Origin: Oreohelix idahoensis
Taxonomy: Eukaryota; Mollusca; Gastropoda; Stylommatophora; Oreohelicidae
Assembly (NCBI GenBank): GCA_024509875.1
Contig: JAMPIV010016262.1
Span: 446,501-510,500, forward strand
Reading direction: 5' to 3'
Length of the DNA stretch: 64,000 bases
Shown: one piece after another, positions 24,701 to 36,700 of the stretch
Position numbering within the stretch: the stretch's first letter is position 1
Layout: every line of letters begins with the position of its first letter
The notes under the pieces: generated by a model
Database searches by the model: none
What the model saw: the letters and a program-made list of their open reading frames with translations, nothing else
Told to the model about the DNA's origin: nothing
Program-made: the position numbers and the translations under genes

Positions 24701-27700
24701 TGTTTTGTTGATTGTGTTTTGTGCAGTTTATCGTGATATAACTCAAGCAGTTCTTGGTAATGCAGCTATTAGTTTGAGTTGAAAAGATTGTGATCAGCTT
24801 AACAGTACTCTCCATCTTTTAATAGCCCTGATGATTGTAAAATTTGTGGACAGTCACATATTTAGGTCATTATTAGGCCATTTTTGTTGCACCATTTTGC
24901 AATTGCACCATATTTTCCATGGGTATATTAATCCTTTAATTGCAGTAATGTGGTATTTAGAGGCTTAATCTGTAATGTTGTCTGGTTGAATTCTAACAGC
25001 ATAGCCAAATAATTTTATCCTCTCGTTCTCTTTGTAATCTACCGTAAATAATTGAGTATAAGTCGAGAAATTTATTCCAACTTTGGACCTTAAAAAACTT
25101 TTAGGAGAGTCAAAAAAACAAGAATCATGAAATCGGTCAGTGTTGCTCCCTTGCCCTTCCCGCCGCATACTGGTATCCTTCAGAAATGTTGTTTAACAAG
25201 GGCTGCTGAGCTTCTCGCTCTTTTGCAGCCAATACCAAGTTGAAGACTCCTTGGTATTATCTACACTGTAGATCTAGGCTTTTCCTGTGGCTTTTCTGCC
25301 ATTCTGAAACGTGTTGAGGAAGTCATGAGCTCCAGTTTCTCCAGCTTGGTTTGCATTAAAAAAATCACATCTGGGAGGAAGAAGTGCATGGTCATACTGT
25401 GCGTTCCCCACCATCCATGGGGCTCTCCAAATATGCAGAGCTAAAATACTATGTTCTGGTTCTGGGCTCTCCCAAGGAATTGTCACGTCCTACTCATAGC
25501 CACTTCTCAGCTTCCCCTGGGTCCACAGTTAGATTCTCCTGCATGCAGCCAGCCAGGTAAAAGCCGGACTTATGTTTGGGGCTCAAGTGACTCCTCCAAG
25601 CATTGTGTGCAATGCTGGGTTCTCAACATGATACACCACAGGGGAAATGCCTGGAAATGTTTGGGTGATTTCATGAGTCCTTGAGGGTATGATAAGCCTC
25701 ACAGACAGAGGTTCACTTTCACATCTGTATACTATAGCATTGTGCTTAGCTGGTGGTCATATAAGGATGACTCCAGATATGCCTCCATGCATTTCCTTCA
25801 GATAAATACTTGCTGCCTATTAAATGTTTTTATCAAAATATCTTAAGAAATACATGTTCTTCTTCTTCTTCGTTCGTCCTGAAAAGGACGGTGGTTGCGT
25901 TGTATCTGTATACGCCTAAGCTGTGATATCTGCACCTTTCGGTCGACACATCCGACTTCTGCACGGCATTTTTTAGGACCGGGTTTGCCTTCCCATTGCG
26001 ATCCACACTCGCTCAGCCAGACTGCACTGCTGCAGACTGTTTCTAGGACCACCACGTGGAGGTGGAGTGCGGTCTTGACCAGCTCTGATTCGCTGGTCCT
26101 GACGCAGGTAGTCAAGCTATGAGTCGCTGACTGCATTCTCTATTGCTGCGTCTTTGGGTCCCAAAATACATGTTTGAATTCCTACAAAGTCACAAATTTC
26201 AACTGGAACACGCTTTGTTGACCAGCCTCCTTCGTTTGATCTGTCGTCAATACCATTACTTCTTTCACTAGATTCATTTTCATCAATGTCACTATCAGAG
26301 TCTAAATCAGGCCCTTATTGAATATCCACATCTGATTCAGCCGAACCATTTGCGTCCTGATAAAATAACATAACAAGTCACTTCTCAGATTTCAGAGCAA
26401 ATATTCGACAGCTTTACATATATGTTTTATGTTTTTAGTGTTAACTCTGGTCTCACTAAATACTGAGATCTCGTTGCCACTTGGCAACAACTGAGAGCAG
26501 TATTGAGACTTTCTGGGTGGGCAATTTCAGGTGTTTTAAATGGGAAGGGTTAAGTTGAAAGTGATAGAATTTACAGAAAGCTGCAGGAATTCGGAATCGA
26601 CGAATAACTCATTTGACTTATAATCGAGTCATTCACTTTGGAAGTTTTTTAAGTCCTAAAGTCTAGGAGTTGACTTATAGTCGGATCGACCTATACTCAA
26701 GTATATACTGTACATCTTGTTGGGTTTTGCCAGTTTTCAGATCAAGGTACTTTGATTTTGTCAAATATTGCCTTGTTGGTCTTTTCAGTGAAGCATCACA
26801 TTTATAGGTTGAATGATTTTTTTTTAACTTGGATTTTGTTACATGGGTACCTTACCAGTGTCAGTAATTTGTTGACACATCTGATACAGGTTTATAACCT
26901 TTTATCTGATAACCAAAATATTCTCAAAATCAAAAGTTTCTTTAGGCTGCTTTTTGAGCACAATGTGGGCGATTTTGGGCGACTTAGTGCAATTTTTTTA
27001 AAAAGCAGATTGGGCAACTTGGGCTATGTTGGCTACTTTTTGAATGGTTTGGTGGACATTTGAAAACCGAAAAAATCTGGTTTCCAAAACAAAGCTGTTC
27101 CCAAGGAGTTTAGATAAAGTGTTACAGACCTGAATGTAGAAAAATACTCTTCTTTTTAATTTAACTCTTTAAGTCCCAAGCAAAAAGCAGGGTTTGGCCC
27201 AAACAAAAACGGCCACCACAGTGCTTTTTTATTGTTGTTGTTGTTTGGAAAAAAAATATTTTTTAATGTTCATATGCATAAATACGAGTTATTTAAAATG
27301 AAAGTACTTCCTGTTGGAAATGACGTTTTGGGTTGTTAACATTGGAACAGAGCTCTAGACAGGAGCAAAAAATCCGAAGCCACTTAAATGGCTCCTGGGC
27401 CAAGTAGGTCTAAACCCTGAGCTACTATAGTGACTCTTGGGGCTTAAAGAGTTAATAAAAATTCTATGTGCCTTTCAGCTTCATGTGGAGTATAGCTTTG
27501 TCTGTGTTCAGATACGGTGCTTGTGTGAAGTAATTGCTAGGTAGGCCAAGTTTTATCAATATTCTTTTCTTCTCTCTGTCTCTCATGTGTTTGAAAGCAC
27601 ATCTTGATATCAGTACAGGATGCATTTATTTACATATATACATAAACACTGGAAATTCCTCATTTATTTAATCCGTATTCTGTCCATAGATATTGTGTGG

Positions 27701-30700
27701 TTTGGTTTGCACTTGTGGATGAATCAGTGTCCATTAACATATACTACTGGACAAAAGTTAAGGGCCGCCATTCAGTTTAGACAAGGTTTATATAATTCTT
27801 CCTGAGCAGGGCCAATTTTCCAAATGTCCGGTAGCTTGAAATCTCTCAAGAAGTCTCTGAATGGTAGAGTGGGACACTGCTAAACGTCTTGCAACATGAC
27901 GAACAGATTGACCATCCTGAATCCATGCCATGGCTCGACCACGGTCTACAGTGCTGAGACTTCTCCTTGGTGGCATGACTAATGCAGTGATCATTTCGAC
28001 CACTTGTCATACTGATTTATTGCATACCAACGGTGAACACTCTTTACCGATGATCATTTTCCACGTGCATTCAAATTCAACTCACTTTTTCACCTTTTGA
28101 ACTAGTGGGGCGTGTTGCAAAAACCATGAGTTTTTGCAGCAACAATGGCAATTTTCACGTGCGGGTTAAAGTGACCCAGTTTTTTGACATTTAAAAAAAA
28201 TTAACCTAGTGCACACAGAAATGTATACACATTTCTCTGAGCTCAGTTTTAATGACATTTTCACTTGTCTTTACAGTTTGCCAATCAATTATATAAACCT
28301 TGTCTAAACTGAATGGCGGCCCTTAACTTTTGTCCAGTAGTGTATATATATATATATAATTACTTTTACTAGTTCTTATACTTTTGAGTTGTGTTCAGAA
28401 ATGCAGTGTTGGGCAGTTGTGACTAGTTTCAGGCCATTTTTCCTCAGAATTTCTCTAATACTGTCTATAAATATTTTCTCCTGGGCAGTGCATCCTCTTG
28501 TCCAGCATTCTTGTGGCTGTTGGTCTCCATTTTATAGGTTTGCCAAACCATTGAATTTTCAGTCTGTCAGTGTTGTTGATGCAGAGTTGTTCCCACTAAC
28601 TTTAAGATTAGCTTGTTTCTCATTTGACGACCAATTTCACATGCTGTCGTTATCCTGACCTTTATTTTAGATAGTGACCATGTCTGGTTTTGATATAAGA
28701 GAGTCAACATTCTTTTATTATTGACTTCACGTTCTTTAGTTATGAGAAGAAGACAGTTGTAATGTGTTTGTGACAACAGAAAAGGTTGAAGGAAAAACAA
28801 GTCGACAATGACAAAGAGAGAAGATACTGGCCAGCTTGACATCATGGCATAGAAAGAAGTCAGCAGAAATGATAAACAGCACTGGAGACAGAAAGTTGTG
28901 GAGAAACATGATCACTTACACCAGTTGGCATGGTACTTGAAGATTATTTTGCTTCATATTTTTTTGTTTCTTGCATTTCTTTGTGATGATGAAAAATGTA
29001 TTTTATATTTATAATATTTTACATCAACTAAATATTATTTTGTAAAATAGATTCCATTCATAGCTTATTTTATGAATTTCTGTTTATTGTATTCTTTGAC
29101 ATCAATTGTATACTTTTTTTTGTTGTATCAGCATCTATGTTTTTGTATTTTGATTGTTGATGAATTTATGTTGACTTCTGTAGCTGCCAAATTTAAGCAC
29201 GTGGCTTCAGGTAGCAAGCAGTCTGTATAATTCTTTCTTCTTGGACAACTATGATGTGCCGAGGCAACTGTTTACCAGTCTTAAGAACCAGCTGGACATA
29301 AGCATGAGATTTTCAGAAAGGTGAGATATGTTTTTAAAATATTTTTAGTACAGAAAAGTGAGAGGTGAAAACTATATTTTAAATATCTGAAGAGTAAAGA
29401 GGTGGGTTTTATGTTCGAAATATCCGTTTAATAATAGACGAATAATTACATATATAAAAACAACAACCAAAAAGCTCATCATCAGCTGCATCTCCACAAC
29501 GAAGGTTGGCTGTAGTGGATCTCCAACGTCTACTGTCTCTTGTCTTGATGGTGCACTCTGATAGACTCTTTCCTGTCCATCTCTTGATGTTATCTTCCCA
29601 CTTATTGCGCTGTTTTCCCCTTGCTCGTTTGCCTTCAACTCTCCCTTCTATTATGGTCTTCTACAAGGTGTTATGTCTTTTTATGTGGCCAAAATATTTT
29701 AGCTGCCTAATTTTGATCTACTTCATTAGCTCTCTTTTCATACCTATGTTTCTAGGACCTCCTTATTTGTTTTCTTCTCTTTCCATGATGTGCGCCCCAT
29801 TCTTCTGTATATCCACATCTCGAGAGTCTGAATTCTTTCTTTCAATTGCTTATTCATTGTCCATGTTTCTACACCATACAGTAATGAAGAATATATAGAA
29901 CATTTTATGATTCTCAGTTTTAATTTGTGAGTGAACTGTTATAGATGTCAGTATTTGTCCAATGTTGTTGAATGTAGCTTTGGCCATTCCTATTCTCTTC
30001 TTGATTTTTGTTTCAGATCTGCCATCTTTTGTTATTGTATCACTAAGATATGAGAAACCAACGGGCTGATCACCCGTTTGCCAGTCACTTCGATTACGGA
30101 AACAACAGCAGATGGATTGATTTGCCATTGCCCTAAAGACGCCAATAGGCGTGATGGGAAACAATGGCAAAGAAAACCTATCTGCTGTTGCCCTAAGACG
30201 CCACTAGGCGTAATGGCCACTGACTGCTTTGACGGTCGGTGGCTAAGGACGGAAGAAGAAGAAGAAGAAGATATGAGAAGCTGTTTACTTGTTCCAGGAT
30301 TTTCCCATTTATGCTTATCTTTAATGTTGGCTTATGATCTGTTTTACTAATTATAATCATAGTTTTTGTTTTCTCTGATGTTAGTGTCCAATCCATATTT
30401 GTGACTTGTGCTGTTTACTTGATTCACTAGTTCTTGTAAATTCTGCTCACTTTCAGCTAACAACACGGTATCATCTGCATATCTAAGGTTGTTTATTGAC
30501 CTACCAGTGATGTTCAGTCCTGGCATTTCCTGTATCTGTTTGAACATTTTTTTGGTGTATAGATTAAAAAGGCAGGGGGATAGCACACAACCTTGTCTTT
30601 TTATGTCGATGTATGATGAATAATTCCTGCCAGATCTTACTGTAGCAGTTTGCTCCCAATAAAGGTTATAAAGAGATGAGAAGAAGATGGATTGGTTATT

Positions 30701-33700
30701 GTTATTGATGATCAGAATTGACATCACTGCACTCCGCCAAACTCATAGGTGCTTAGTCTCCCTCAGCAAATGTGGAAGGGTAGCAAATGTGGAAGGGTAT
30801 GAATGTTAATTGTTCCTGTTGCGTGCTGTTGTATACATCTGTTGTATACATGCCGGATGCATCTTCTCATACGTCCATCCCTGCTGGTCTTGCTTTTGGT
30901 GCCAAATTCCAGCAATCTTCGCATTAATGATTCATTGCAGCATCGTTCTCTAATAGGCAATTATTAATTGCCCTCAGTATCTTTCTCTTATCCATATCCA
31001 GTGAACCTTCTATGGGTGCTCTTGAAGCTAGTCTGTTAGCTCTTTTATTGCCACCTACCCCTGCATTACTAGGACAGTTCCAAACTGAAAATAAAGAAAT
31101 AATACAGCTGGCCGAAACAATTGACAGTCTGCTAACAAAATACGACATCAGAGTCACTCTCCAGTGGATACCAGGGCACACAGACATACCAGGCAACGAT
31201 AAAGCAGACAGACTAGCAAAACTAGGAGCAAGCATGGTCCAAACAAACACTCCAGCCAACATGCAGACAGCTAAACGAATACTCCAAAACAACTCAAAAG
31301 AGGAATGGCTGAATCGATGGGCAAAAGGGTCTGCTGGACGTGCCTTGTATAAAGAAATGGCCCATCTCAACAAAAATGACAACATTAATAACTTACGACG
31401 TAATGTGATGAAGTACTGAAATTCTGTTTTTCAGGAGGCCCATTGTTCTTCTCTTTCGAATTATTATGTGTCTGGTCTTTTTCTGTAGGTATTTTATTGC
31501 ATTTTCTAAGAGGGATGACTGTAGGGTTAAATTCTAAGACTTGGACCAGTTTGCTTTTCTTTAAAGTTAATCGCGATCTCGTAGTCCCAGTTTCTTTGTT
31601 AAAGAACTATCGAGGTCATGTCTTTGTTTAACAGCGTGTGAGGATTTAAATTGGCGGGGTGAAAATTTTCTGTTGTTGGGCTCACGCCAAACAGGCGATG
31701 TTAGCCTATATAACGCAATGGGAATGCGCACGATCGGGATAAACAGGACTTGTGAGTATGCTTTAAATCTATTGGTGTTAGACCCCGTTATAATTTTTCC
31801 AGTAATTCCATTGGTTTAGTTGAAAGCTGTAGCCATGACGTAGGCAGAAGTTGAGGGGGGATGTTCTTGTATATATACCCGCTCGGTCCGTCACCGAACC
31901 CCAATGCGGAGGTTAACTGATAGTTATAAACGTAAAGTGCCATCCATTGCTATCTTTGTAGAAATGATGTAAAGGTAAAGTGTGCCTAATTCTTTCTAGG
32001 ATTTTGGCAGTTTATATAAGAGTGTGGAAAGTGAGATATCACTGGGTGGAGATTTAGCTATTAAAGACATGGGCGCTCGGTAGTATGTAGAGTGTTGTGT
32101 GAAACCACCATTTTATTCTGTATATGTACAAGTGTAATATTATGGACAATTTTATTGTGTGTACGAGATTTGATTGTGGGTAAACGTGGGTAACGCAGTC
32201 GGAGGGTAGAGATGTAATGTATACGTGAACTGTATTGCTTAGAGGAGGAGTAAAGTATTCCTAGCGAGAGGAGTAATTTAAATTTTGGGTTTACGTCAGA
32301 AAACCTCATGTGTAATGTTAAAAAGAAGGCCAGGTATTTCGTAAAGGGACTTCCCAGGTTTGATTGTTGGACACGTGGCGAGATTAACGTAACAACAGAT
32401 TTAGGTCAGACAATGTTTGGAGTTGTGTTTACTTACCTGGACGATTTAAGTTGAAGGGAAGGGAGGAGTAGAAAGGTGAGAGAGAGTGACCCGTGGATAA
32501 AAATATTTGATGTATCGTTGTGCATAGCGGGTGAAGGAGTGATGTATTGAGTGAGGGGAGTTGTATTTATTTATGGGAGATATGTGTTAGTGAAAGTTAT
32601 GTTGAAGCTGGTGTACATAAGTTGTATCTTTGTGTCCACAGCGGGTCACGGTACAGTAGCAGAGTGTAGTTTGGCACATACAAATTACCAACGGCAAAGT
32701 TGAAATAACCTACAGTCTCTTGCAGTGAAGCACCATGCTTCAGCGGGAACAGGGTTATCTATTTTAAAAATCCAGAGCTCATCGCTCTTTATACCACTCC
32801 AATCACGGCATGTGTCCAGGAGATTGGTCTTATTTTATACAGCCAGAAATAACGGCTGTGGTCCTCAAAAACCGTGAGCGGTTTAACGGGGCAAGTCAGA
32901 GAAGCTATTCAGCAGAAGAGGAGCTTCTCTATTTTAGTCAAGTACCTCGTGCTTGAAAATCAAGTCATCATTTCAGTCGTCAGAAACCGGGAGATGGTGT
33001 GATCATTCCTGGTTCTGATTAAGTCAACGCGAGAAGGCGTAATGGAGACACCACCTCAGCAGATATCGAGAGTGTCAGAGAGACACTGAAGAAAAGAGAG
33101 AGAGGGAGAGGAGATAGCCGGGACCAGTAGGGTCTGATGATATATCCTTAGAGAACAGCCTTTGAGTAATAGATGTTATAAAAGTCTACTAGTGTAGCAG
33201 TCCAGTGTTTTAGTTTGCGGCGCTTATCGCCTAACGAGTTGGAAGCTGTGTAGACAATTTTGCAGAGACATTAGCCAATCTTATAGGAGTAGACAGTGGA
33301 GGCTATAGGTGATGCCCCACCAGTTAGATTGTGGTTTCAATCACTAATCATTCTATTTTTTCCCCAGCAGGTGACTGACAGAGGGAATGTGGTTGGGGGT
33401 TTTATGTGGCTATTTATTTAATTGGTTCTTTGTTTTTTCAGGTCTGTGCCACAGTGCACGATATTTATTTCTTTGCTGTATGATGACATTTTAATGTTTT
33501 ATTGTGTAAATAAAAAATATATATATACTGTATACTGGATCAGCTTCTGTACTATACTGTACCTATATGTTGTCTGTATAGTGGTGTCTGTGGTCTTAGT
33601 TAATCCTTATCTCCTTGTGTTTAAAGGTAGTCAGAAGGGGGGGGGGGAGGTGAGGCTATAGCAAGTTTTAGTCACAAGTGGCAAGGGAGAGTCAATCCAG

Positions 33701-36700
33701 GTTCTCACCCTTGAGCCAATAGTCTCATCTGTCCACAGTCACCGTCATTTTAATCTAAATTCTATCTTCTCAGACTTTCTCATACTAGGGTCTTGCCTAC
33801 TCTCAGGCAAACACTATAAACTTAAAGGCCACTTCGTGACAAAGGAGCAGAGCACAATCTTCCAATTAAGAACAGAATACACCAGACTCAACAAGCACTT
33901 AAACAAATCAAACCCCACACATGAGCCTAATTGCAGCAACTGTACCCATCCGTATGAGACAGTTCAGCATGTGCTGCTCACTTGCCCAGGACTCTCCACA
34001 GAGAGACGACAGCTATTGCCGGACTCCCCAACAATCACAAACACTTTATACAGCACCACTCAACAGCTACAGAACACATGCAGGTTCTTCGGCTTGGCAT
34101 TGACTGCTAAAGAGCAACGAGCTCAGCTGCCTAGTTAATCAACAACCAGGACAGTAGATCCACACCAGTTCCTGAAAATTAGAGGCTTCTTTTCCGTTCA
34201 TGCCGGAGCCATCTTGTTTGGACCTTCAGAAGCATAGATTGTGATACAATAACTGTCTTTGTTGATGAAGTCTCAGACAGCCACCTTAAGGCTGCAGTAG
34301 CTGCCTCTACCTCCATTCTCATTCTAGAGGTTGTTATCATGTAAGCCCCTCTATGTTCAGCAACGATTCTGCCCTTTACTCTAGCAGAGAAGCCCCACCC
34401 TGATTTCTCAACACAGATTACAGACCCATCAGTGTACATAATGGCATCATCATTCCAATTATGATCATTAATCAGTTGATCAATTTCCAGCTCTGCCCTT
34501 CCATTGGCTACCAAGGCTGATGATGACTTGTTGTTAGTTAGTCCAGTTTACGTCTGACTTACTCCTTTCTTCCCCTTTGAATATATTTTCAACTGTGGTC
34601 ACCTGGTTAATCATTGCGTGTGCCATCCATGACATCCCTCGGTTTATTCTCGCTCCCTTAATGTCAGCTATGTTTCCATGCAGGGGGTGTCTTTTGTCTG
34701 TGGTAACTTTGTATGTAGGCTTTTGACTGGGCCATCGTATATCTGGATCTAATCGACAGTAATCCAAGCATGTACCACATCGTCATAATGGGGGTACCTC
34801 GGATACAGTCTAAGACCACGCATTCCTTCATTTTGAATGCGTTCCAATCACTCACATTGTGATATTGGCAGCATGAGCATTCCCAGACCACACTCAACTG
34901 ACATGACTAGCTGATGATACAGGAGAAACCCGGAGTCTCTGTTCCAGATGCGCTGCAGCCATTGTTTTTTGGGCTGCCAGACCTCTGTTGCGTATCTGTA
35001 TGATTAGATCAACATAGTACTTGTATGATAACAGTGATCGAATGTTATATGGATTGGACACTCATTGAAGAAACCTGTTGATAGCATCACCAGGCAGCCC
35101 TTGTTCTGGAATCCCCAGGGTAAGAGAGGTAGAGAGAGACCAAAGAACACACGGAGAAGAGAACTGGAGACAGACCTGAAGGGGATGAAGGAGACATGGG
35201 AAGACCTTGAACTGACGGCACGTGACAGGAAGACTTGGCAGACGTTTGTTGAAGGCCAGTGTTCCTTGGGGAGTTGAAAGGTGATGATGATTATGATGAT
35301 GATGATGATGATGAATTACAGATATATATGTATGATTATGTGTGTACGAGAGAGATAGATAGTGATAACAGGATTAATATCAGTACGCCATCAGGGGAAA
35401 TAAGTGCTTTGGCACAGGTTGTTAGGTACAAGTGCCAGAGTGGTTACAGCCCTTGTCTGTTGAGGCAAAGGGACTGGGTTTGAAACCAGGTCTTGTCAAT
35501 CTCAAGTCTACCCAGCTGTAAAAGTGGGTGCCTGACTCTTCTCTCGAGTGAAGGAAGGCAAAGATAACGAGGAGGAAGGGACCTGATCACCCAACATCAT
35601 AAAGCTGAGAGTTGGTGTAATTGAAGTCTCTAACACTTTGCTCTGATAGCATCTGCTGTAAGACCTGTACTTTATTTTACCTTTCCTGTGAGAAGCCAGC
35701 TACTGTGGTGGCCTGTGCTTCTTAAAAAGCGTACAAGGAGAATGGTGATGATGGTGGTTGGAATGTGAAGTTGTTAGAAATGTGTTTTTTTGTTTTCCAT
35801 TGATGCTTCTAAACACATAACCTCTTTCACATACATTTAACATATTTTTAACATTCTAAGAACAAAAATCTAAAGATCGTTATTTTCAGCACAAATGTAT
35901 CTTTGAATCTGAAATGCTCCGGGACAGCTATGTTTGGAAATAGGATTGTTTGTTTGTTTCCAGATGTTGTCCAAAGTAGCCCATCAGTCGTCCAAAATAA
36001 CCCAAAAGTTTCCAAAGTCACCCAAAATGTGTTTGAAAGTTGGCAAAATGTACTCGAAAATCACTCAAAAGTCGGCCAAAATACGTTCGATTTTCAGAAC
36101 ATTTTGGCTTTCTGGTGTTCGTATTCAAGGATATGGATGTGTATACACAAAGTTTTTTTTTTTCAATATTGTTTAATTGGAAGCCTGATTTTGTGAGGAT
36201 GATGTACTGTGTTTTGATATTTTTGTATATCTCATTTATTGTAAATTTGCTTTATTATTCTTCTATCAACCAGTCGTTGTGGTAAGGTCTTGCCGTTGGC
36301 TGAGAATGCGTATCAACAAGATCTGCCACCATTCTACATAACATCATATCACCTTAGCAGGGTATGTGCTTTGCCATCTGAGAAATTTTTCTCATCACAG
36401 TTTTACACATAAGACGTATCTAGGTGTCTTTCTTGAACATAATTAAACAAAAGACAATGTTTCTTGTTATCTCTGGTGTACATAATATTTAAACATAAAA
36501 CAATGTTATATATTATCTCTGTTGTTCAGTCTCATGCTTGTCTTGGCTGGCTTTCTCTTGTCTTTTGTAGTACACAACCAGTCTGTTTTCTTTATTTAAT
36601 CTCAGGATTGATATTTTTCCTATTCCTGTCTTTTCTTTACTGTTTTTTTTTAACCCTTCCCTTTGTAGCAGTAATTTTATTCTTAATGCTTTGTATTCAG

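Larger units (their letters stand above)
25036..26714. mobile_element. DNA transposon remnant with inverted ends and nested insertions
   Basis: The left end, TTGAGTATAAGTCGA at about 25051, mirrors the right end TCGACCTATACTCAA at about 26687. Flanking TACCGTAAATA and TATATACTGTA are also near reverse complements. Inside sit repeat G (25186-25690) and an AAG-tailed SINE (25859-26163). 26170-26360 on the minus strand reads ESDVDIQ and DSDSDIDENESSE, an acidic stretch like the start of the piggyBac relic at 53240-53370. Confidence 0.55.

Noticed and set aside
30924..31385. 153-codon minus-strand frame as one protein
   Set aside because: Only its C-terminal third is a real RNase H remnant; the rest is antisense to the plus-strand RNase H fragment.
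31397..33830. LTR retrotransposon or viral insertion
   Set aside because: No paired terminal repeats, primer-binding site or gag/pol frame is visible; left as unassigned.
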